DNA of 64,000 bases from Chloroflexota bacterium (lineage in GTDB: Bacteria > Chloroflexota > Anaerolineae > Aggregatilineales > Phototrophicaceae). The notes below the pieces were generated by a model. It saw only the letters and a list, made by a program, of their open reading frames with translations. It was not told the DNA's origin and ran no database searches. Both the position numbers and the translations under genes were made by a program. The DNA is taken from the NCBI GenBank assembly GCA_026707745.1, contig JAPOWG010000037.1, positions 62,001 through 126,000 on the forward strand. Reading direction: 5' to 3'. Positions 45,226 to 54,173 of the stretch are shown piece after piece. Within the stretch, counting starts at the first letter, position 1. Each line of letters starts with the position of its first letter.

Positions 45226-46224
45226 ATGAATGTTGACGGTTTAACACAGGCGCTGCAATCGGGCGGGCAAGCGGTCATTCTGGTTGTCCTGCTGCTGGTC
45301 ATATTTGGGATATTGCGGGGCGCCATCCGCGCGGTCAAGGAATACGAGCGTTTGGTGATCTTTTTCATTGGTCGCTTCCGCACGGTGCGCGGTCCCGGCT
45401 TGACCTTTGTCATACCTTTCGTCGAGCAGGCGCTGAAAGTGGATATGCGCGAGCGGTTTTTCGATATCGAGAAACAGACCGCCATTACCAAGGACAATGC
45501 GTCGATCGGCATCGACTTCCTGGTTTACTTCCGGATTACTGATCCGGAGCTGTCGACGACCAAGGTCAAGGATGTCGTTGAGGCGACGACCAATATCGCA
45601 ATCACCACCTTGCGCGCGGTCATCGGCGACATCGTTCTCGACGATGTCTTGTCGCGCCGCGAACAGATCAACGATGTGCTGCGCGTCAAACTGGATGAGA
45701 CCACTGAGCGCTGGGGCATCAAGATCACCACGGTGGAGATCCGCGAGATTGATCCGCCCAGGGCGATTCAGGAATCGATGAACCGCCAGATGAGCGCCGA
45801 GCGCGATCGTCGCGCCGAGGTGATCTTGGCGGAGGGCGAGCGGCAGGCGGCCATTGAGCGCGCCGAGGGCAGCAAGCAGTCGGCGATTCTGGAAGCGGAG
45901 GGTCAACAGAAATCACAGATTCTGCGCGCGGAGGGCGAGCGACAGGCGCAACTTTTGCGGGCTGAGGGTTATGCCGCGGCCTTGCATGCCATTTACGAAC
46001 AGGCGCGCGATGTCGACAACAAGACGATGGCGCTGCAATATATGGAAATGCTGCAGAATGTCGGCAGCAGCCCGTCTACCAAGTTCGTGCTGCCGATGGA
46101 ACTGACCGGCATGGTCCAGAATATGATGGCGACGATGAGCGGGATGGCGATCGCCGAGGGCGGCGCAAACGGGTCCGACGGGGCATTGACGACGGAAGAC
46201 AAGATGGAAACTGTAGAAGGCTAA
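45226..46224 (+). CDS. SPFH/band-7 (stomatin/slipin-like) membrane protein
   Basis: The 332-residue protein has an N-terminal transmembrane segment (AVILVVLLLVIFGILRG). The SPFH core follows, with RTVRGPGLTFVIPFVEQALKV and TTLRAVIGDIVLDDVLSRRE. A C-terminal Ala/Glu-rich coiled coil comes next (AEGERQAAIERAEGSKQSAIL). Ribosome site AAGGAG precedes ATG 45226. It would oligomerise on the inner face of the membrane with NfeD. An intrinsic terminator follows. Confidence 0.9.
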   Translation: MNVDGLTQALQSGGQAVILVVLLLVIFGILRGAIRAVKEYERLVIFFIGRFRTVRGPGLTFVIPFVEQALKVDMRERFFDIEKQTAITKDNASIGIDFLVYFRITDPELSTTKVKDVVEATTNIAITTLRAVIGDIVLDDVLSRREQINDVLRVKLDETTERWGIKITTVEIREIDPPRAIQESMNRQMSAERDRRAEVILAEGERQAAIERAEGSKQSAILEAEGQQKSQILRAEGERQAQLLRAEGYAAALHAIYEQARDVDNKTMALQYMEMLQNVGSSPSTKFVLPMELTGMVQNMMATMSGMAIAEGGANGSDGALTTEDKMETVEG

Positions 46225-46238
46225 TGAGCTGCATGGCT

Positions 46239-46273
46239 AGAGAGGGGGCGATTCGATGGAATCGCTCTCTTTT
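46239..46273 (+). terminator. Intrinsic terminator after the SPFH gene
   Basis: A stem AGAGAG-ggg-GCGATTC / GAATCGC-TCTCT with loop GATG is followed by TTTT. It separates the plus-strand SPFH gene from the minus-strand cassette array. Confidence 0.8.
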
Positions 46274-46275
46274 AG

Positions 46276-46387
46276 GCTCGCTTCGTCACAAGCCGCTGCG
46301 CATGCCCCTTGCCGGATTACGGTAAAGCTGATGGTCCCGCTTGCTGTCAGTGCTTTTGCTCCTTATCTCATGTATATGTTTTGTAAA
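46276..46387 (-). repeat. Inter-cassette element, copy 1 (distal end of array)
   Basis: It shares CACAAGCCGCTGCGCATGCC and the block GTCAGTGCTTTTGCTCCTTA...CTCATGTATATG with the other spacers. It lies directly after the last propeller stop. The hairpin's other arm is degraded. Confidence 0.7.
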
Positions 46388-47569
46388 CTAATGTCTAGGC
46401 ACCGGCAGAGTTACTAGCAACTGTTTCGATTTGATATTCCATATCCATACCTTGCCATCAGGACCGATAGCAGCCATTAGTTCTCCATTAGGATGAACTT
46501 GCGGATTGGTTCCCGGATAGACCGACGTTTCAAAATTGTCTTTCGCATCCCAGACAATGATCTCAGAATATGCAGATACTCGGCCAAGCAATCCAGCTAC
46601 CAAAACACCATCATCTTGAGTGATATATCTGAATTGTCCTGATCTTTCGGTTTGAAGCAGCAGTGCGCCAGTTTCGATATCCCAAACGAGCAACCGATTA
46701 CATTCGTAAATCAACCATGGATTAATATGTCCAAAAGCCAGGGTTACATCCGCTCCGCCACAGGAATGTTCGCCGAGGACTTGTATGAACGACAATTCCC
46801 AAGTGTCTGTCCGATACACCTTTATCTCGCCATCCGGAATCACCAGCCCAAACAGGGAACTATCCGGGCTGAAAGCGATGCCTCGTACATCGATTGTGTC
46901 GATCGGAACGACGCCAATAGGTGAGCCAAGCCCCTGTTGGACATCGAATGGGTGTATTTGTACCCCGTCAGGATGCCACCAATCCAGAAACTGTCGCCAG
47001 TCCGGTCTTAGCTTGGGGAGTTGCCAGGACTGCCCGACTCGTTCAGCGGGAATAGACAGGATTCGCGACCCCGTGTCAATATCCCATATCGACAATTCAT
47101 GATCCCTTGTTGCCCACCAGTCGCTCAAGAACATGATGGACAAACCATCAGCGCTAAAAGAGATCGTACTTAGGTCTAATGGTTTTTCGGTTGCAGTTCG
47201 CTGCATGTCGAGTATTAGAGAGTTATCTCCTAACTTGAAAATCTCTAATCGTTCGTATTCAGCAAGCGAGATATATCGACTGTCAGGGCTAATAGCTATA
47301 TAGGTGTCGGAAAAGCTTGTTCCCCGAAGGTAGCGCGGCGGAGACAAAAGGTCGTCAAGATCGTATATCCATACTCCGCTATCGTAGCCCGATTCGTCTC
47401 TGTCTTCTTTCTTCACATAAGCGCCATACTTGACGGCCATATGCTGACCAGCGTTGGACATTAAGATCTTGACGGCTTCCCAAGGGACCCGTTGTTGCGC
47501 CTGTACCAGATAGGGCAGACATGCGAGGAAACAGACTAGAATCGCTATGGTGTATGCTCGATTATTCAT
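46388..47569 (-). CDS. Exported beta-propeller, putative immunity partner of an M23-like cassette (copy 1)
   Basis: The product is about 393 residues from ATG 47569, whose ATGAATAA overlaps the TAA of the upstream toxin fragment by 8 bp. It has a signal peptide (YTIAILVCFLACLPYLVQAQQ). Blades with motifs such as GVWIYDLDDLLSPPRYL, ISFSADGLSIMFLSDWW and ELSIWDIDTGSRI follow. It is homologous along its length to the propellers at 51419, 54174 and 57332. It shares an almost unchanged C-terminus (MAAIGPDGKVWIWNIKSK) with two of them. Immunity function is inferred from the pairing and overlap only. Confidence 0.75.
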   Translation of the reverse strand: MNNRAYTIAILVCFLACLPYLVQAQQRVPWEAVKILMSNAGQHMAVKYGAYVKKEDRDESGYDSGVWIYDLDDLLSPPRYLRGTSFSDTYIAISPDSRYISLAEYERLEIFKLGDNSLILDMQRTATEKPLDLSTISFSADGLSIMFLSDWWATRDHELSIWDIDTGSRILSIPAERVGQSWQLPKLRPDWRQFLDWWHPDGVQIHPFDVQQGLGSPIGVVPIDTIDVRGIAFSPDSSLFGLVIPDGEIKVYRTDTWELSFIQVLGEHSCGGADVTLAFGHINPWLIYECNRLLVWDIETGALLLQTERSGQFRYITQDDGVLVAGLLGRVSAYSEIIVWDAKDNFETSVYPGTNPQVHPNGELMAAIGPDGKVWIWNIKSKQLLVTLPVPRH

Positions 47570-48406
47570 CTTCAAAGTAAATACTGTCATTCGGATCTCC
47601 GTCTTTGTTAAAGTATTGAGCGAGTCTAAAAGTGTCAAGTTCGGGGTGAGTCCTCGCGGTGTCGAGATTCTCAATGTACAAGATAGAATTGCCGTTTGGG
47701 AAAAGCTGGCTCGCTACAGCTAAACTGAAAAAGTGCTCGACAGATTGGGAGTTTTCATCTACATACTTCCCCCTTAGCCAATCCAGTTTGCTGTCTAACG
47801 CACCGCTACCTGGTTCACTTGAGCCAACGTACAGCTCAAGCAAATCCAAGTGATGGTATTTTATGTCCTTTCCTGTATTGCCAGTTTTACCGATGAGTGA
47901 TATGTCTGCATCAGAAATGACTAGCCCGGGAACAATATGGGGTTCGATACGAGATAAGTGAGCGTAAGCTATCATTATCCTGCCGCCTTGCTGCCAGCGT
48001 TCAGGATTATGTTCTGTTAGGCGCGACATACGCTGCATTCTCGCACGCTCATCTTCCGCCAGATGATTCGCCAGACTTCGGTTCCACAAACGCTGCGACG
48101 CCAAATTCTGCATCTCTAATTGGTGCATGATCTCCGGGTCTGATAGGTATACCGACGCCGGAAAACTTATCACAACATAATTGCCTAGTCATCATCCACT
48201 ATGCTCAAGAGATAATCGATATGCTGTCTTTGCCCTTCGCTTACAGCCGTGTAGCCGGTCAAGGAAGTCGCTTCCTCCGGCTCGAAATCTATCAGTCCCG
48301 CTTCGCTGATATCGCGTATTCCTTCGTGCTCCGAAAAGCCGGGGATAGCTTGCTGGCCTGAACCGGCGGCAAGGGCGTCTCGCTTACTCAGGCCTAGGCA
48401 TTGTGA
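47562..48406 (-). pseudogene. Orphan toxin cassette: N-terminal segment joined out of frame to an M23-like domain
   Basis: The upstream part (48188-48406) encodes RDALAAGSG...IPGFSEHEGIRDISEAGL...YLLSIVDDD, the conserved leader region of the 708-residue protein. It ends in TAG. The frame then shifts into LGNYVVISFPASVYL of an M23-like domain (47562-48184). About 200 codons present in other copies are missing at the junction. The domain keeps IMIAYAHLSRIEPHI, ISLIGKTGNTG and YHHLDLLELYVG. No start codon remains for the leader part. It is best read as a deletion derivative or silent cassette. Confidence 0.75.
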
Positions 48407-48560
48407 TCACTCTCGTCTAAACAACCAGTTGATTTGTGAATCAGCGAGATGAGGCTCGCCCTGTCACAAGCCGCCTCATCTCCTTACCGTGTTGCGACGA
48501 ATCGTCAACTGCCCGAATTAGACCGCGACCAAGTCGATTACGATGGTTCAGCTTGGTGGC
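48407..48560 (-). repeat. Inter-cassette element with covarying hairpin
   Basis: The stem GAGATGAGGC / GCCTCATCTC (48447-48456, 48474-48483) flanks the 17-nt loop TCGCCCTGTCACAAGCC. The loop is the same as at 63493-63509, while the stem differs on both sides. The block CTAGACCGCG-like GGTCTAATTCG seen at the end of the tail-tube gene also recurs here. Confidence 0.7.
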
Positions 48561-48634
48561 ATTGCTTTTCCGCCGTTTTGATGAGTCTGACAATAGAATG
48601 GTGAACATCTATGGTTGCTGATGAATCAGGCGTT

Positions 48635-49843
48635 TTATTTGGGTGACCAGCTTATTTCGGATATACGACAATCCAAGTCTGTCAGTTGTTGCAATGCCGT
48701 GCCATCACGTTTAATCTTGAACAGTTGACCATCATGCAAACTTGATACAAATGCAATCCACTCGCTATCGGGGGACCATACAGTCCGCACATAATTGATG
48801 TCCTGTACGAATGCCGTCAATCGACCTGTGTCCATATCTAGCAAATAAAGGTCGCGGCGAGAGCGATCATCGGGACTTTCATCATCGCTTATCCTAATCC
48901 ATTCGCCGTGCTCCGGACGATTCTTGCTCGAGCCGTTGATTGCAAGCCACTTGCCATTCGGCGACCAACTAGCTCGCCCAAGTCCGGAATTCGATATGTC
49001 CACCCTGAGAAGAGTCTTCATATTGAATACTTGTAGCCCCTTGTATCCATCGGAATAATAGAATGCCGCATCATTTCGTGACCACTCTCGTCGATTGAAA
49101 ACCCGAAGTTTGGCATCGGGGCTAACTAGTAATTTCAATCCCGATGAATCTTGATGCAGGCTATAGTCTAGCGCGGGATCGCCTGTGCGATTGTGAAGGA
49201 TGGTAAGCAGAAGCCCATTATGAGACAGGCTGTAAGACCGGTGTCTGAGTTGATTTATTTGCGTAATTTCGCCTCCGTTTGCTGAGACGGAATGAAGGCC
49301 ACCATAGTCAAAGAGAATAGACCTCCCATCGTCGGACCAGCGGAGAATATCCTCATCGTATCGATTGTATGTTAAACGCTTTAACACAGCGCCATCGAAA
49401 CGAATTTTGTAAACTTCAGAATGGTGTGATTCGTAAGCCCAACGTCTGCTCCAAGACCAATACCCTTCGTCTTTCATATTCATTGCGAGCCAAATGCCAT
49501 CGGGCGACCAACTAAGCGAGTAATAGGTCTTGGAAGGACTGCTGCTGATCAGTTGCAAATTGGTCCCATCTGAGCGAATCACAAATAGGATTCCGCCATT
49601 ATCCGTATGATGACGGCAAACGAATGTGATCAAGTCCGACTCTCTATCTGTCTGGATAGGAATATTGGTGAATTGCCGTAACCCATCGATGAGCCTTTGC
49701 ACCTCAGGCTTGTAGTAGATTACAGGGGCAAACAGATAGAGCGCACAAAGTGAAAACACCAATATCAAAGCAATGCTAGATATCGATAGCACTCGGCGGC
49801 ATCCGGCCGTTTTTGAGATAGGAATATGGTCTTTGGTCTTCAT
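48635..49843 (-). CDS. Membrane-anchored TolB/PD40-type beta-propeller, putative immunity partner
   Basis: The 402-residue protein has one N-terminal transmembrane segment (VLSISSIALILVFSLCALYLF). Repeated TolB-like blades follow: LSWSPDGIWLAMN, ASWSPNGKWLAING, TVWSPDSEWIAFVSS, ISWSPK. It differs from the M23-paired propellers and is the only copy of its type. It lies 18 bp after the end of the interrupted cassette with the unknown helical C-terminal domain. Role as immunity protein is inferred from position. Confidence 0.75.
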   Translation of the reverse strand: MKTKDHIPISKTAGCRRVLSISSIALILVFSLCALYLFAPVIYYKPEVQRLIDGLRQFTNIPIQTDRESDLITFVCRHHTDNGGILFVIRSDGTNLQLISSSPSKTYYSLSWSPDGIWLAMNMKDEGYWSWSRRWAYESHHSEVYKIRFDGAVLKRLTYNRYDEDILRWSDDGRSILFDYGGLHSVSANGGEITQINQLRHRSYSLSHNGLLLTILHNRTGDPALDYSLHQDSSGLKLLVSPDAKLRVFNRREWSRNDAAFYYSDGYKGLQVFNMKTLLRVDISNSGLGRASWSPNGKWLAINGSSKNRPEHGEWIRISDDESPDDRSRRDLYLLDMDTGRLTAFVQDINYVRTVWSPDSEWIAFVSSLHDGQLFKIKRDGTALQQLTDLDCRISEISWSPK

Positions 49844-49860
49844 TAAGTTGTACTCGCAAG

Positions 49861-51276
49861 CTATGCCTCACGGTACGCGTAGACGTCATCATCATTGAAC
49901 AGTCTGACGCCATCCGCATCCATAGTCAACCCAAATAGGCCCTGAAGCAATATCGCATTTACAGTTCGCACTCCTCCGCTCGCGTGCTGTCTTGCGATAT
50001 CAGCATTGCTACCGTCGAATGTTCTTAGAGCATCCGATTCAGCGATTCCTTGGCTTGACCAGGCAAGCATATTGAACATGCTGGCTCGGTATTTTTCTTG
50101 TTGGAGATAACGCTCTTCAAGATCTCTTGGTTGAAGGCCATTATCTTTGAGATGTTGCTGTATTTCTTCTTCGTTCCTGAGCCCTAGCTCATGGTAGAGT
50201 TATTGTCGATATAACCTTTCTACACCGCGATTGATATTTGCCGCCGCGAGTTCGATTGCAATCGAATCATCTTTAAGCAGATGTTCTTGGGCAAGACGTG
50301 TATTTTGCCTTTGACCGGAACGCCCGCGTCTCCTTCTGTCAAGATTCCGCCACTGTTCCCCAACAAGCTCGTCTAGTTTATAGCTATCGTCAAAGTCTAT
50401 AGAGTCTTCCGGAAATCCCTCTGGCATGGGTATACGTGGGGCTTCAATAGCAGTACCAAGTAATTCATTCGCTACTGGGATTCTCAGGTTAGCGGGCCCT
50501 ACGGAAGAATTAGCTGACAATGCGTTTTTCCAGAAATCTATGAAGCTCTCGAACATATCACCTGGATGTCGTGAATAATGTCGCCGATAATGTCCTTCTT
50601 GTCGAAGATGCGCTAGCAGTAAAGCAGCAAATTCATCATCCGACATACCCGATGCAGAATGATTCCAATTCTGTACAGCCTGTTCAATCACACCGCCCGA
50701 GTTCATTAGCTCTTTTAAAACCGTCTCCTCAGGCCAATTGTCTGAGTCTTCTTTCCATCCATCTTCCCAAATTGATAGAAGAACTGAATAAGCCTCCGGA
50801 TCTAGTTCTTCGCCGTAGAAATGCTTAAACAATTCGACAGCCTGCTCACGTGTCAAATCTTCAGGTACAAAAATGGCACTTGCGAGTTGGCTTTGGACTT
50901 CCTGCTGCATCATCCACTCCGGCGGATCGAGTCGATCCGCCTGCGCCTGCGCCCACGACCTGGCTTCCAGCAGCGCATGTTCTTCCGCGGTCCCCGGAGC
51001 TACTTCATAACTGGCTTCCTCGGCACGTATACGAATCATTCCGCGCGCGCCGCGAATGTAGACATATTCGTAGCCCTGTGGCGTCACCACCATCAGCATC
51101 TCCGCGCCCGCCGCGAAAGCCGCGCGCAAGTCCGCCTCCGAAGCATCACTGCCGTTTGGGTGATTGTGTATGAAGATCAGGTCGAGTCCCTTAAAGGCTT
51201 CGACCTCGTAGTCCTGCAAGCCTACATACTGTTGCCCGTCAGCGCCTAGAACGCCATCATCTATCCTCGCTAAACA
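49861..51276 (-). pseudogene. Orphan JAB-domain cassette with unknown C-terminal domain, split by an in-frame TAA
   Basis: One frame runs from 51276 to 49861 but is broken by TAA at 50200-50202, between GVERLYRQ and LYHELGLRNEEE. The N-terminal part is the JAB domain (LIFIHNHPNGSDASEADL) and the DPPEWMM junction. The C-terminal domain is charged and helical (EQAVELFKHFYGEELDP, FESFIDFWKNALSA) and I do not recognise it. The frame has no conventional start codon upstream; a TTG at 51219 is the first candidate and has no ribosome site. The propeller at 48635 follows it. Confidence 0.75.
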
Positions 51277-51418
51277 TCAAGTCGATCTGTGAATAGGGGA
51301 TGCGTAGCTTGCCCTGTCGAAAGCCGCTGCGCATCTCCCCCAGCCGGAACACAGTGAAGCGACTGTCCCGCTTGCTGTCAGTGCTTTTGCTTCTTATCTC
51401 ATGTATATGTTTTGTAAA
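51240..51418 (-). repeat. Inter-cassette element, copy with hairpin 51296-51340
   Basis: The stem GGGGATGCGTAGC / GCTGCGCATCTCCCC encloses a 17-nt loop TTGCCCTGTCGAAAGCC. Downstream it carries the GTCAGTGCTTTTGCTTCTTA block directly before the propeller stop. It spans from the end of one cassette to the start of the next. Confidence 0.75.
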
Positions 51419-52591
51419 CTAATGCCTAGGCACCGGCAGAGTTACTAGCAACTGTTTCGATTTGATATTCCATATCCATACCTTGCCATCAGGACCGATA
51501 GCAGCCATTAACTCGCTGTTGGGGTGGAGTTTAGGATCTTTGCCTGGATATATGTTCAACTCAAAATCTCGTGGCATATTCCAGACAAGAATTGATGAAT
51601 TCTCCGGCGATAGACCGATGGTACTGGCAATTAAATGCTCATCGTCCAATGTAAATGCAGGGTCAGCACTGAAAGTTTCGGCCAGGAAAATCACTTCATT
51701 GATCTCAAAATTCCAAACTGACACTGCTTTATCAGGACGACAACTGGTAGCGAGTAATGGTTTGTTGTGACTGAATGCAAAACGCACACCGAGATCGCCG
51801 CAGGGAGTCTTATGGTGCTGTATCTTGTTTTTCAAGGTCCATGTATTGGTCTCATAAACGTGAACTTCGCCTTCCCATGTTGCAAAGGCAAATAATGCGC
51901 TGTCCGGGCTGAAGGCCGCTCCCGCATCTACCGCAGAGATACCAACTAAAAGCTGACCAAGTCCCTGTTCAATATCAAATTCGTAAATTACGGCTAGTTC
52001 ATGCCTTGACCAATCTACAAATTGAGTCCAATCGGGACTTAGCCACGGACGCTGCACCCGCTGCTGGGAGCGGAGAGCCGCAACAGCATGGACTTGCTGA
52101 CCGGTATGGACATTCCATATCGACATCTCATGATCATATGTCCACCAGTCGCTATAGGACATGATATAGTTACTGTCTGGACTAAATGAAATCCATTTGA
52201 AGTCAGTACGCAGCGCAGTGACTGAGTTCGGAAGGTCGAGGATCGTGACTTTGCTATCCGTGTTAAAGACCAATAATCTGTAATACCCACCGACGGCAAC
52301 GTACTGACTGTCTGGGCTAAAGACCATTCTAGACTCAGGATCCAGCATTTCTCCCAGATATTGAGGCGGCAGCAGCAAATCCTCAAGATCATAAATCCAT
52401 ATGCCATGATGGAACTCTCCGTGCCCTGGGATGTTCTCGCCATATTTGACGGCGAGATATCTCCCATTGTTTGACATCGCAATGGATATAGCCCGCCAGG
52501 CAGCATCTTCTTGCGCCTGCAAGACATAGTGAAAGCAAGTTAAATAGAAAAGCAGGGCTGTGATGATTCGTACAGGTTTATTCCTGAGCAT
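51419..52591 (-). CDS. Exported beta-propeller, putative immunity partner of an M23-like cassette (copy 2)
   Basis: The product is about 390 residues from ATG 52591, which has a very good ribosome site (GGAGGAGTCTCT) inside the end of the toxin frame, giving a 14-bp overlap. It has a signal peptide (IITALLFYLTCFHYVLQAQ). Blades include GIWIYDLEDLLLPPQYL, WISFSPDSNYIMSYSDWW and EMSIWNVHTGQQVHAVAAL. The C-terminal 27 residues and about 85 bp of DNA match the propeller at 46388. Function as immunity is inferred. Confidence 0.78.
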   Translation of the reverse strand: MLRNKPVRIITALLFYLTCFHYVLQAQEDAAWRAISIAMSNNGRYLAVKYGENIPGHGEFHHGIWIYDLEDLLLPPQYLGEMLDPESRMVFSPDSQYVAVGGYYRLLVFNTDSKVTILDLPNSVTALRTDFKWISFSPDSNYIMSYSDWWTYDHEMSIWNVHTGQQVHAVAALRSQQRVQRPWLSPDWTQFVDWSRHELAVIYEFDIEQGLGQLLVGISAVDAGAAFSPDSALFAFATWEGEVHVYETNTWTLKNKIQHHKTPCGDLGVRFAFSHNKPLLATSCRPDKAVSVWNFEINEVIFLAETFSADPAFTLDDEHLIASTIGLSPENSSILVWNMPRDFELNIYPGKDPKLHPNSELMAAIGPDGKVWIWNIKSKQLLVTLPVPRH

Positions 52592-53987
52592 AGAGACTCC
52601 TCCCTCTTGCGTCTTTAGCGAATTCTGTTTCGTCAAGATGGGTCCAAACTCTTACCGGATCAATGTTTTCGGCATATAGCGTACGGTTCGCGTGTGGGTC
52701 AGGGTAGACGAAGTTGCTGCGTTGAGCGTATCCGAAGAGGTTGTTGGCATCTCTAGAAGGAGACAGTATTGCCATTGCAGTTTCCATTTGGTCTGTACCA
52801 CTATCTTCTGACCCAACGTACATCATAGCCAGATCCAAATGATTTATCTGTGTGCCAGTGTTTCCAGTCACTCCTATTAGAGCGTTACTCTTAATTGACG
52901 CACCTGGTTGAATATGGTCCTCAATTCTCGACAAGTGGGCAAATGCCATGAATATCCTACCGTCCTCTTGCCAATTTTCAATCTCATGGTCGGGATCTTC
53001 TGCCAACCTTTGCATAACGCCTTTGTGTGCTCGGAGGACGCTAGCCGGAAAGCTAATGACAACATAATTGCCTAGCGTCTCGTGTCCTTCGGCGCGAATT
53101 TCAACTCTTACATCCGGTCCCACTGTAGGTGACTGAAGTTGAAACTTGAAGGTATCCCCGTGAGGATTTAGGTCGCGCGTGAGTATTCCTTTGCCGCCAC
53201 TATCGACCCACAGTGAATGAGATAACTCGATGTCTAAGGTTCCGCCCTCAGCTTCGTCGTTAACTACAAATGATTGTAGCAGTGGTGGAATTGTTGCCGC
53301 TATTAGTGCGTTTTGAAAGTCGAATGAAGTGTTATCATAGCTTTGTCCAGATACTTGTACACGCCGTAAAGTGAATGGACTAGACGCTAAGTCAACTCGA
53401 CGAAACTCTAGTTCAGCGTCGGGGTCTCTTAGATCAATCCAGAACTCACTTCCACCGAATTCGATCTTGACGGCGTAGGGATCTGAGGGGGATTGGTCCA
53501 ATACCCTTAATCTGGTTTCGTCTAATGAAAAAGACCAATCAGGAATCGCCTCACTGCGAAGAACAGCTTCTTCATTTCCGTACAAGTTTAAATTTCCTTT
53601 TACGTGCACCGCTACATATTGCTCTTCCTGCAGCATCATCCACTCCGGCGGATTGAGCCGATCCGCTCGCGCCTGTGCCCAGGACCTGGCTTCCAGCAGC
53701 GCATGTTCTTGTGCCGTCCCCGGAGCCACTTCATAACTAGCTTCTTCGGCACGTATACGAATCATTCCGCGCGCGCCGCGAATGTAGACATATTCGTAGC
53801 CCTGTGGCGTCACCACCATCAGCATCTCCGCGCCCGCCGCGAAAGCCGCGCGCAAGTCCGCCTCCGAAGCATCACTGCCGTTTGGGTGATTGTGTATGAA
53901 GATCAGGTCGAGTCCCTTAAAGGCTTCGACCTCGTAGTCCTGCAAGCCTACATACTGTTGCCCGCCTGAACCGGCCGCGAGGGCGTC
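52578..53987 (-). pseudogene. Orphan JAB + M23-like toxin cassette lacking a leader and start
   Basis: The stop-to-stop frame begins DALAAGSGGQQYVGLQDYEV. Leader residues (about 98-104 of the 708-residue protein) are joined directly to its residue 262, an internal deletion of about 157 codons. The JAB motif HNHPNGSDASEADL is intact. After NPPEWMM comes a beta-rich region, then the M23/LytM-like domain with LGNYVVISFPASV, IFMAFAHLSRIEDHI, IGVTGNTG and NHLDLAMMYVG. A TGA lies just upstream of the frame, and no ATG or ribosome site precedes the JAB part. It may be silent unless recombined. Confidence 0.75.
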
Positions 53988-54173
53988 TCACTTACTCAGG
54001 CCTAGGCATTGTGATCACTCTCGTCTAAGCAACCAGTTGATTTGTGAATCAGTGAGATGAGGCTCGCCCTGCCGCAAGCCGCCGCACATGCCCCCTGCCG
54101 GACTCCGGTGAAGCGGATGGCCCCGCTTGTTGTCAGTGCTTTTGCTTCTTATCTCATGTATATGTTTTGTAAA
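53988..54173 (-). repeat. Inter-cassette element with degraded hairpin
   Basis: Here the left arm is GAGATGAGGC but the right arm is GCCGCACATG, so the stem is broken. The loop is TCGCCCTGCCGCAAGCC. The flank CAGGCCTAGGCATTGTGATC is shared with the element near 48390. Confidence 0.65.
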
